This document shows positions 1 through 7,374 of a DNA stretch of 16,316 nt, piece after piece. Every line of letters starts with the position of its first letter. Position 1 is the first letter of the stretch. The DNA lies in the NCBI GenBank assembly GCA_026770595.1, contig MU634079.1, positions 1-16,316 of the forward strand, given 5' to 3'. Source of the stretch: Ochromonadaceae sp. CCMP2298. Its lineage: Eukaryota > Sar > Synurophyceae > Ochromonadales > Ochromonadaceae. A model generated the notes under the pieces. The model saw nothing but the letters and a program-made list of their open reading frames with translations, did not search any database and had not been told where the DNA came from. Position numbers and translations under genes: made by a program.

Positions 1-3000
1 CCCAGGGCTTTCCCGGCAAGCACTACTGCCCCCGCATGGCCACCATGAACAAACCCACCTACGCTGCCATCCTAGAACACTCCCCCACCAAACCCGCCCT
101 GGTGTTCGTGTCCTCCAGACGCCAGACCCGCCTGACCGCCCTAGATCTGATCGCCTACTGCGCCTCTGACGACGACCCAAAACAGTTCCTGCACATGCCT
201 GACGAGGTACCCCTCCCGTACTGTGCACTCCATCTCCCTCTACTATATACAACCTGCGCATTCCTTTCTCTATAACACCATAACCTCTATTACACCAACC
301 CTCAATAATACAATTTCTACCTCTATACCATACCCTCTTCACCCTCTCTACCCTTACCTCTATTACCACTTCTCCCTCTGTATTACCCTCCCCTCTATTA
401 CACCCTACTCTCTCCCCTCCCCTGTGTAGGAGATCGAGGCCATCGCAGCCACCCTGCAGGACCGCGCCCTCAGAGACACCATCGTGTTCGGTGTAGCCCT
501 GCACCACGCAGGTAATAAACCCACCAGCCAACCACTAGTTCACCTACTAAACCCATCACTCAACCCACCATTCACCAATTAAACCCCCCTCACACCGTAG
601 GCCTCAGCCAGCACGACCGCAAGACAGTGGAGGAGCTCTTCTTCTCCGCCAAGCTGCAGGTGAGTGCTTGAATGGGCTATTGCTGTCTTTTCAACCTCTA
701 TGTTCTACTACTGTCTTTTTAACCTCCTCTCTACTCTATTGTCTATTGTCTTTTCAACCCTCTCTCTTATCTATTTTATTTTAAACCTCCTCTCTACTAC
801 TGTCTTTTTTACCTCATCTCTTGTCTATTGTCTTTTCCTCCTCTCTCCTCTAGGTGCTGGTGTGCACTAGCACCCTGGCCTGGGGTGTGAACCTGCCCTG
901 CCACCTGGTGGTGGTCAAGGGCACGGAGTTCTTCGACGCCAAGCAGTCCAGATACGTAGACATGCCCGTTACAGACGTGCTGCAGATGATGGGCAGGGCG
1001 GGGAGGCCGCAGTTCGATGACACAGGTGTGTGTGTGTGTGTGCGTGTGTGTGTGTGTGTGTGTGTGCAGAGCCTCATGAACGTCACATGCGAATCATACA
1101 CCCTACCTTTCTATGCGACACCTATTAACCCCTAACCCCAAACCCACTCTATACTTTATTACCCTAACCCCTACCTACCTGTTAAACCCCAACCCCTCAC
1201 CCCTACCTATCTATTAATCCCACTGCACACATGCTCTAGGCGTGGCGTGCATAATGGTGCACGAGCCCAAGAAGACCTTCTACAAGAAGTTCCTGCACGA
1301 GCCCTTCCCCGTGGAGTCCTCCCTGCACCTGCAGCTGCACTCGCACCTGAGGTATGCAACACCCACTCTCTATATGGTGATATGGTGTTGATGTGAAGTA
1401 AACCCACTCTATACTATATACTTTGTACTCTGTATTCTATACTCTGTACATGTACTCTTCACTCTCAACTGCGCTCACACCTCAGGCAAGGGGTATAGGG
1501 GTATAGGGGTAGGGGCTTGCTGAGATAAATACGTAACTTGTCCACAGTCCACCCCTCTAGGATACATATAACCACCAATATAACCACCCCCCTCCTACTC
1601 CCCCTTCTCCTCCCCCTCCTCCTCGCTCAGCGCTGAGATCGCCACTGGCTCCCTGCACACCCTAAGGGACTGCATCGAGTGGCTCACGTGGACCTACTAC
1701 TTCCGCAGACTGCTCATGAACCCCGCATACTACGGCCTCAAACCAGAGGAGGAGGCTTCGGAATACAAGGGCGGCCCCTCCGACGGCGTGCTCAGCAGTG
1801 GGGAGACGGGGGACATCTCTGCAGCCGCTGTGGAGAGACACCTCACCCAGCTGCTGACCTCCGTCACGGCGGACCTGCACAACGCGGGCTGCATCGACAT
1901 AGACAAGGGGGACGCAGGCGAGAGCGGTAACTTGGGCTTCTCGACCACGTACTTGGGCAAGATCGCCTCCGTCTACTACCTGCACTACCAGGTACTCATC
2001 GTCTATGTATATTGTTAGTAGCGTTATTGTTATTATCTTTATTGCTAGTATCTTTTGACTCTGATACTTACATCTCCTACCTCTCCTACCTGCACTACCT
2101 CTACCATATACCTCCACTTCCCCTACTGATACATACCCCTTCTTTACTGATGTTTACCTACTCTATATCTCCACTTCCCCTACCTCTGTAGACGGTGGGT
2201 CTGATCCGAGACAGGCTGTACGAGATAGACGACGAGGACGCGGCACACGACGCCACTGCCACACACACTGATGCTGATGCCTCTGCCACTGGCCAGGCAG
2301 GCAGGGGGAAGGGCAAGGGGCGCTCTGAGGGGGGCAGGGACAGGGGGGATAGGGTGGACACTCGGTACCGGTACCAGCTGTGGCAGCTGCTCTTCGTGCT
2401 CTGCAGCACTCCGGAGTTCGCAGAGCTGCCCGTGCGTCACAACGAGGAGCACCTGAACATGCAGCTGGCAGAGGAGCTGTGCGTGCTCATGGGGGACGCA
2501 CCCCGGGACGAATGCTCCGCACTCAGCTTCATCAGCAGGCGCAGCAGCTTCGAGAGCCCCCACTGCAAGGCCTTCCTGCTGCTGTTGGCGCACTCCGAGA
2601 GCGCTCCCCTGCCCATCAGCGACTACATCAATGACACAAAGACGGTGCTGGACCAGGTGGCCAGGGTGTCCAAGGCGATGGTGGATGTGGCGGGGGAGGA
2701 GGGGCTGCTAGACATCGTCCTCAGGTAATATACCCATTATTCGCCTATTAAACCCCTCATTAAACCCCCTCATTCATCAGTTTAACCCCTCATTCACCCC
2801 CTCATTCCCCAATTAAACCCATTTATTGTCCGCAGACTGGCCTATCTGGGTCAGACTCTGGTACAGGCCCTGCCCATAGGCGCACACCAGCTAAGGCAGT
2901 TGCCCGGCGTCAGTGCGGAGGCTGCAGACCTGTTCGCTGCGAGGGGCGTGCGATGCCTGCACGACATGCTGCTGCTGCCCGCACACAAAGCCAACCAGCT

Positions 3001-3709
3001 GGCGGCCGAGTGCCTGTTGGGTAGGTCCCAAGGGCAGGGGCAGAGGGGCGAGAGGGGCGAGAGGGGGGGGCAGAGCGAGTACCAGCGCAACGTGACAGTC
3101 TCCGAGTTCACCACTGCGCTCTCCAAGGTGCCCAGGCTCGCCTTCCAGGAGGTGCACATACACAGCGTGGAGGAGGGGGGGGCTCAGTACACCGTGACTG
3201 GCGGGGAGTCTCCCCCCACTCTCTCAGTGCATAGGGGTATGCGGTACGTACTGTCTGTGCAGGTGCAGCTGAGGGGGCAGGCGGGCGCGCAGCTGCTAGT
3301 AAGGAGGAAGCAGAAGGTGCAGCCAGCGTCTTGGTGGGTCATGCTGGGACTGACGGAGAAGTCGGAGAAGAAGGAGGGGGAGAAGAGCAGCGGTCAGCCT
3401 CAGCAGCAGGGGGTCTTCGCCAACACCTACTATTCTGAACTCACAGCCGGCGAGGGCAAGTGTGCCAGCAGCGGCGAGCTTCTTGCGCTCAAGCAGGTGG
3501 GCAGCATGGGCGGAGGGGGGGTGGCGGGCAGACTCTTGACGCTGGAGCTGTCCTTCGAGCTGCCTGAGGAGGGGGAGGGGGGGTCAGATGGGGGGGCAGA
3601 TGGGGGTGTGGGTGTGGGGGGCGTCTGCATGGATCTGGCTGTGGTGCTGGCATCGGACAGTCTGCTGGGCGTGAACGTGGCCGTGAAGATTCCGGTGCTC
3701 ATATTGTAA
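1..3709 (+). CDS. ASCC3: ASCC3/Slh1-type Ski2-like RNA/DNA helicase, C-terminal part (5' partial, 8 exons)
   Basis: Helicase of the ASC-1/RQT complex, which splits collided ribosomes and, in animals, unwinds DNA for AlkBH3 repair. Exons read: <3-206, 430-511, 601-659, 854-1025, 1240-1351, 1631-1991, 2192-2724 and 2836-3709. All introns are GT-AG and together leave one open frame of 798 residues to the TAA. Visible from the N-terminus: end of the second helicase cassette ([11 protein letters not shown]; motif IV region [16 protein letters not shown]), motif [10 protein letters not shown] (about residues 120-128), motif [11 protein letters not shown] (159-167), winged helix ([16 protein letters not shown]), [10 protein letters not shown], and the Sec63-like HhH/Fn3 end. 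Intact motifs V and VI exclude the Brr2 C-terminal cassette, where both are degenerate. Acidic, Gly/Arg-rich inserts lie at about 2219-2370 and 3020-3075, and a Gly-rich insert at 3568-3622. The family is secure; ASCC3 is chosen over Brr2 on these motifs. The start and first cassette lie upstream of the window. Confidence 0.93.
1026..1069 (+). repeat. (GT)n microsatellite at a 5' splice site
   Basis: A nearly pure GT dinucleotide run with one GC interruption starts exactly at the donor of the fourth visible ASCC3 intron (ACAG|GTGTGT). The donor is fixed by protein continuity: DDT-G joins [11 protein letters not shown] after splicing to 1240. The repeat is intronic, so length changes would not alter the protein, although several donors 2 nt apart become possible. 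Confidence 0.85.
3568..3622 (+). other. G-tract cluster in coding strand, G-quadruplex candidate
   Basis: Six G-tracts of 3-7 nt (3571-3575, 3577-3583, 3590-3596, 3602-3606, 3610-3612, 3616-3621) are separated by loops of 1-6 nt inside the last ASCC3 exon. This fits the usual G3+N1-7 quadruplex pattern on the coding strand, so both the DNA and the mRNA could fold. The tract encodes a Gly-rich insert ([16 protein letters not shown]) in the C-terminal Fn3-like region, absent from the human protein as I recall it. Confidence 0.55.
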
Positions 3710-3970
3710 ATGTGTACGTACTCTACCCCCCTATCTGCATTGTGCGCGGAGGTATGGGTTTCGATTTAATGCGGGGTTAAATTGTCACAGTACTATTGAT
3801 GGCCGGGGTTAAATTGCACTACTCTCGTTTTATGTCACATAATGTCACTTGTCCTATTGTGAATATGTCGTATGTCAGTCATAAGTCACGCGCACACCTT
3901 CGTCACCCTATGCCTATTCACCCTACTCCTAGTACCCTACTCCTAGTACCCTATTCCTCGTACCCTACAC
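3710..3970. other. Convergent intergenic region (ASCC3 3' end / orphan gene 3' end)
   Basis: A 261-nt space between the stop of the plus-strand helicase and the stop of the minus-strand orphan gene. It is less GC-rich than the flanking exons. It contains a 13-bp direct repeat (CGGGGTTAAATTG at 3772-3784 and 3804-3816) and most of a 14-bp tandem array at its right end. No canonical AATAAA was seen. The sequence TGTAAATG overlaps the ASCC3 stop, but a role as a poly(A) signal is a guess. The two 3' UTRs probably overlap. Confidence 0.6.
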
Positions 3971-3976
3971 CTAGTC
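3921..3976. repeat. 14-bp tandem repeat array (4 copies)
   Basis: Four consecutive 14-nt units with consensus CCCTACTCCTAGTA. Units 1 and 2 (3921-3934, 3935-3948) are identical; units 3 (3949-3962) and 4 (3963-3976) diverge at two to three positions. The stop codon of the minus-strand orphan gene (3971-3973 read on the complement) lies inside unit 4, so the array is the beginning of that gene's 3' UTR. Confidence 0.85.
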
Positions 3977-4915
3977 TGCAATGTCTGCGCTGCTACGCCC
4001 CCTCTGCTTCTGCTTCTGCTTTGCGATGAGAATAGCTGCCTGTCTGTTGTCCTCCATCTGCTGCAGCTGCTGCTCACTGTAGACGCAGTACCTAAGCACC
4101 TGTGGGTACTCCGGGAGTAGGGCATCGGCGGCACTGTCTGTCTGTACTGGCATCAGCGACTTGGGCGGCAGGCACTCCAGAATGCCCCCATAGGAGTTGC
4201 GGGGCACGAGTGGGTGCAGGGGCTTAGTCGAGAGCGTTGCGGTCTCAGTGCCCTGGGCCTTGACTGAGGCAGTAGGGACAATGGGAACAGAGGCAGCAGG
4301 GGCAGTGGCAGTGGAGGCAGCAGAGGAGGGGGGTGCCTCGGGGCCCCTGGGCAGATGGTGTGGCACAGGGGAAATGGTGTCGCAGAACTGCAGTCGGGAC
4401 TTGGACTGCGCTGCCCCAGCCCCACCTCTCCCCACAGACACCGGCGAAGTGAAGCCAACGCTGTCGCCTGTGGGCAGGGCAGTCTCTGGGCCCTTGTCGC
4501 GCGAGCTGTGTCCCCCCTGTGCGTGTCCCCCCTGTGCGTGTCCTCCCTGTGCGTATCCCCCCTGTGCGTGTCCATCGCGTCCGTCGTGTACGAGGGCCGA
4601 TGCCTGGGAGAGGCCCAGGAGGTCGTCCTCTACGTCTGAGGGGCGGCACGGCAGGGAGTACTCGCAATCGTAGTCGAAGGGGTCGCTGGTGAAGGGGAAT
4701 GCTTCCTCGGACGCGGCTGTCTGCTCAGGGTGGTCCGGGTCCTCGTCGATAGTGTACACGAAGGTGTCGGCGTTATTGCGTCTTAGAACCAAGCGGCTGG
4801 GTTTGGTTTCCTCCACAGTTTCCGGTTGAATGCAGGCTACTTTCTCGCGCTTGGGAGGGGGAGACGTGCTGTAAGCGCGACCGCTTCTGGTGCTGCTTCT
4901 TGTCGTGCTGGTCAT
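3971..4915 (-). CDS. Unrecognised 314-aa disordered protein with RPA32-binding-like C-terminal helix
   Basis: Not assigned to a family. A single uninterrupted frame of 314 residues; the start has A at -3 and is divergent from DPH1. N-terminus: Ser/Thr/Arg-rich with a basic patch (PPPKREK). Residues about 50-100 are acidic and aromatic (SDPFDYDCEY, then SDVEDDLLGLSQ). Residues about 115-136 are four (H/Y)AQGG repeats, followed by a Pro/Ala/Ser-rich linker. Residues 279-305 form a predicted basic helix beginning YSEQQLQQMEDNRQAAI. That pattern (S/T-E-x-Q-x4-hydrophobic-E-x-N-R-x-x-A-hydrophobic) resembles the RPA32C-binding helix of SMARCAL1, TIPIN and ETAA1, so a DNA replication-stress role is possible but is inference from one motif. 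The conserved-looking C-terminus and the well-composed acidic segment favour a real gene over a chance frame; much of the middle is low complexity. Confidence 0.6.
   Translation of the reverse strand: MTSTTRSSTRSGRAYSTSPPPKREKVACIQPETVEETKPSRLVLRRNNADTFVYTIDEDPDHPEQTAASEEAFPFTSDPFDYDCEYSLPCRPSDVEDDLLGLSQASALVHDGRDGHAQGGYAQGGHAQGGHAQGGHSSRDKGPETALPTGDSVGFTSPVSVGRGGAGAAQSKSRLQFCDTISPVPHHLPRGPEAPPSSAASTATAPAASVPIVPTASVKAQGTETATLSTKPLHPLVPRNSYGGILECLPPKSLMPVQTDSAADALLPEYPQVLRYCVYSEQQLQQMEDNRQAAILIAKQKQKQRGRSSADIAD
4509..4573 (-). repeat. 15-bp in-frame coding minisatellite (HAQGG repeats)
   Basis: Four 15-nt units plus a 5-nt partial (plus-strand unit TGTCCCCCCTGTGCG, first copy 4509-4523) with one or two substitutions in units 3 and 4. 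Read on the minus strand it encodes four (H/Y)AQGG pentapeptides at about residues 115-136 of the orphan protein. The period is a multiple of three, so copy-number change would keep the frame. Confidence 0.85.
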
Positions 4916-5343
4916 ATTCTACTGAGCTGCTGAGAGCAAGAAAATTCAAACAGTGTAGTGGCTGGGGCTTGCTCGATTTCGAGGGACAGATGCTAGATTT
5001 AATTGTAAGAAGCAAGTCCAGTGCTTGCTCGATTTAAGCGAATAACAGATGCTTGGATTTAATTGTGAGAAGCGATCGATTCGATCAGAGTGGGTCGCTG
5101 AATCAGAGTGGGTAGAAGAGAGAGAGAGAGAAATTGAAATGTCTTCTTTTTCATTTCCCGAGGGGCCGCCTTTTTTTTGGGCTTTGATCCACACGCCTGT
5201 GGCGAGAGATGGGAAAAAAAGGGCAGAAGCCAAGACTTCCAAGGTCTTCCTCTGTTGGTTTCCACAACAGACTCCTCACTGCGGAGACAGTGCCCCCCTC
5301 CAGAATCTTGGTCTCCTCAGACCAACCAGCAATCGACGGTAGG
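4916..5343. promoter_or_regulatory. Divergent upstream region between orphan gene and DPH1
   Basis: A 428-nt space between two divergent start codons, so it should contain promoters for both. It holds a 56-nt direct duplication (4967-5081), an 18-nt-period duplication of ATCAGAGTGGGT (5084-5095, 5102-5113), a GA-rich run (5113-5132) and three small hairpins just before the DPH1 start. No convincing TATA box was seen. Neither transcription start can be placed from sequence alone. An in-frame upstream ATG at 5209 is discussed under DPH1. Confidence 0.6.
4967..5081 (+). repeat. 56-bp tandem duplication in divergent promoter
   Basis: Two adjacent imperfect copies. Copy 1 (4967-5022) and copy 2 (5023 to about 5081) both start GCTTGCTCGATTT, then share ACAGATGCT and GATTTAATTGT, and end AGAAGC. 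They differ by a few substitutions and about 4 nt of insertion. The shared blocks could be duplicated protein-binding sites; this is inferred from conservation between copies only. Confidence 0.8.
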
Positions 5344-6868
5344 ATGGCGAGCAGCGAGGCGGAGGTGCCATCGCGCAACGTGGCGCCGAGCAGCAGCAGC
5401 AGCGGGAGCAGCCTCATCAAAGTGACCCGGCCTGCACGCAGGGCGCGCTACGCAAATGCAGTGCCAGACTACATCTTGAACGACCCAGCGCTAAACGAGG
5501 CGATTGCGCTGCTGCCGGATAACTACAACTTCGAGATCCATAAGAGCGTGTGGAAGGTGCGCAGCGAGGGCGTGCAGATGGTGGCGCTGCAGTTCCCAGA
5601 GGGCCTGCTCATGTACGCCTGCGTCATCTCAGACATCATGCGCAGGTTCGGCGGGGTAAAGGTTATCATACTGGGGGACGTGACGTACGGCGCGTGCTGC
5701 ATCGACGACTTCACTGCGCAGAAGCTGGGCGCGCAGCTGCTGGTGCACTACGGCCACTCCTGCCTGGTGCCCATCAACACCACGCGCATCAAGGTGCTCT
5801 ACGTGTTCGTGGAGATTCAGTTCGACTGCAGCCACCTGGAGGCCGTGCTGCTGCGCAACTTCGACCCGCAGTGCCGCCTGGCGCTAATGGGCACCATACA
5901 GTTCACAGGCGCGATTCACAAGGCCCTGCAGTCCCTGCGCAGCAGCTTCCCCCACATGCTCGTGCCCCAGGCCAAGCCCCTCTCGCCCGGAGAGACGCTG
6001 GGCTGCACGTCGCCCAAATTGCCGGACTGCGAGGCCTTGGTCTTCGTGGCGGACGGTCGCTTCCACCTGGAGGCCGCCATGATCCAGAACCCCCTCGTCA
6101 AGGCCTTCCGGTACGACCCCTACGGCAAGGCGCTCACCGCTGAGGGCTACGACTCCGTCCTGCTGAAGAAGAATCGCTGGACGCACATCCTGCAGGCGCG
6201 CACAGCTAAGCGCTTCGGACTGATTCTGGGCACACTGGGCAGGCAGGGCAACCCAGACGTGTACCGACGCACCAAGGAGCTGCTGCGCAAACATGGCCGC
6301 CAGCACGTGCAGTTCCTGATGGCCGAGATAGTGCCGCAAAAGCTGTTCATGATGAAACAGATCGATGTAAGAGCGGTAACTTATGCCTTTTGTGCGATTA
6401 TTCGCGCTTGTTTGCGCTTGTTTCTCACCCCTACTCCCCACTCCCCACACATACTGCTGCCGATCTGCCTCTCTCTCTATCTCTCTCTCTCTCTCGCTCT
6501 AACTCGCAGGCGTGGGTGCAAGTGGCCTGCCCGCGGCTCTCCATCGACTGGGGATCAGACCTGCCCTTGGTGAGCAGCGGTTCTGCTCTGTCTGTCTATC
6601 TGTTCTGTCTATCGTGTCGTGTTCTGTTCTGTTTCGTCTTGTCCTATATCTCTCGCAACAGTGCACCCCCCCCACTACCTACCCTCAGCTTACCTCTCTT
6701 CATCCCCATCCACAGCCGCTGCTGACCCCGTACGAGTTGCAGGTGGTTCTGGGGGAGACTGCGTGGTGCGGGTCAGAGGAGGGGGGGGCGGACACTGCAT
6801 ACCCCATGGACTACTACGCTGCGAGCGGAGGGCCCTGGGCCAACAACTTTAAAGAGGTCAAGACATAG
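5344..6868 (+). CDS. DPH1: Diphthamide biosynthesis protein 1 (3 exons, complete)
   Basis: With DPH2, and reduced by DPH3, this non-canonical radical-SAM [4Fe-4S] enzyme transfers the 3-amino-3-carboxypropyl group of SAM to the target histidine of eEF2, the first step of diphthamide synthesis in the cytosol. Exons 5344-6366, 6510-6569 and 6716-6868 (GT-AG, both introns phase 0) give 411 residues, near the 425-445 usual for the family. The three cluster cysteines are in place: YGACCIDD (C118, beside C119), LGCTS (C221) and VACPRLSIDWG (C348), with spacing like yeast C133/C239/C368. Other family signatures: YGHSCLVP, KVLYVFVEIQFD, MGTIQFTGAIH, DGRFHLEAAMIQNP, RYDPY, LLTPYE and YPMDYYA. I chose 5344 because it has A at -3 and G at +4; an in-frame ATG at 5209 would add 45 residues. 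The orphan gene diverges upstream and NDUFB7 converges 188 nt downstream. Confidence 0.96.
6469..6500 (+). repeat. (CT)n tract, polypyrimidine tract of DPH1 intron 1
   Basis: An almost pure CT dinucleotide stretch directly before AACTCGCAG|GCG, the acceptor of DPH1 exon 2. It serves as the polypyrimidine tract; the microsatellite form is typical of the introns in this window. Confidence 0.8.
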
Positions 6869-6884
6869 AGACATAGAGACATAG
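6861..6884 (+). repeat. 8-bp tandem triplication spanning the DPH1 stop codon
   Basis: AGACATAG occurs three times without interruption (6861-6868, 6869-6876, 6877-6884). The first unit ends with the DPH1 stop TAG (6866-6868). Because the period is 8, the TAGs at 6866, 6874 and 6882 fall in three different reading frames. Confidence 0.9.
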
Positions 6885-7056
6885 GTGTAGGGGCCAATGG
6901 AGCTGGCCAGTGCGACATAGGCGATAGAATGCTGCTTCTATAGCGTGACTAGTGTGACCCGTGTCATCAATGTAGTGTAAATACAAGCAAAAGTGTACCC
7001 ATCCGTGCTACGAGATGCAGTTTTCGTTTCACAAGCAATTCTATTTAAATCGACAA
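6869..7056. other. Convergent intergenic region (DPH1 / NDUFB7 3' ends)
   Basis: 188 nt between the DPH1 stop and the NDUFB7 stop, moderately AT-rich toward the right (TGTAGTGTAAATAC near 6971-6984). Apart from the 8-bp repeat at the DPH1 stop no structure was recognised. No AATAAA hexamer was seen on either strand, and the two 3' UTRs are likely to overlap. Confidence 0.5.
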
Positions 7057-7374
7057 TTACTTCGCCGCTTTCTTAATCTCCCTCCTCTTTTCATACTCTT
7101 TGTAGAGGCAGATCTCGTAGCTGTGCTTCTCGTGCTCGCATGCAAAGGGAGAGTACATGTTTCCCCGCCGGCACCTGTGGGAGGAAGAGCCGATAGAGAG
7201 CAGACAGACCGACGAGCGTTAAACGAAAGGCGGTGGTAAGAAGCAGCAGCAATAGCTTTGCAGGCACAAGACGAGTACTCACTTGTTGAGAGGGATGAGG
7301 ACGTTCGCGCAGTCGTCGCGGGCGTGGATGGGCACTTGCTGGTCCATCATCTCTTGCATCGTGGCCTTCTTCAT
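7057..7374 (-). CDS. NDUFB7: NADH:ubiquinone oxidoreductase subunit B7, twin CX9C (2 exons)
   Basis: Accessory subunit of mitochondrial complex I on the intermembrane-space side of the membrane arm; the family is imported and disulfide-bonded by the MIA40 pathway. Exon 1 is 7374-7283 and exon 2 is 7174-7057, with a 108-nt intron (donor AA|GTGAGT, acceptor CACAG|GTGC). The joined frame gives 69 residues. It carries the family core MQEMMDQQVPIHARDDC and LIPLNKCR, and both CX9C pairs: C22/C32 (CANVLIPLNKC) and C43/C53 (CEHEKHSYEIC), followed by a short Lys/Arg/Glu-rich tail. Length is below plant (about 100) and human (137) homologues, mainly at both ends. The start is the Met just before the conserved core, with A at -3. 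The frame stays open upstream to a Met at 7635, but that stretch shows no family similarity and its far end enters the foldback element. Human NDUFB7 has an N-myristoylated MG start; this one begins MKK. Confidence 0.9.

Noticed and set aside
854-1025. Identity as Brr2 (SNRNP200), the spliceosomal relative of ASCC3
   Set aside because: The C-terminal cassette of Brr2 has degenerate motifs V and VI, whereas here TSTLAWGVN and QMMGRAGRP are intact as in ASCC3/Slh1.
1125-1200. Telomere-like words (CCCTAACCCC, TTAACCCC, AAACCC) in an ASCC3 intron
   Set aside because: The words are irregular, with no constant period, and lie in an intron of a conserved gene. They fit general C-rich intron composition and not an interstitial telomere array.
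2725-2835. CCCCTCATT-type repeats suggesting a minisatellite
   Set aside because: Only loosely periodic; the region is the last ASCC3 intron, fixed by protein continuity (LDIVLR-LAYLGQ).
3796-4029. 77-codon plus-strand frame in the ASCC3/orphan intergenic region
   Set aside because: Its second half is the 14-bp tandem repeat and there is no recognisable domain.
5884-6450. 188-codon minus-strand frame over DPH1
   Set aside because: It lies opposite conserved DPH1 exon sequence and crosses its exon-intron boundary; the composition is that of an antisense shadow.
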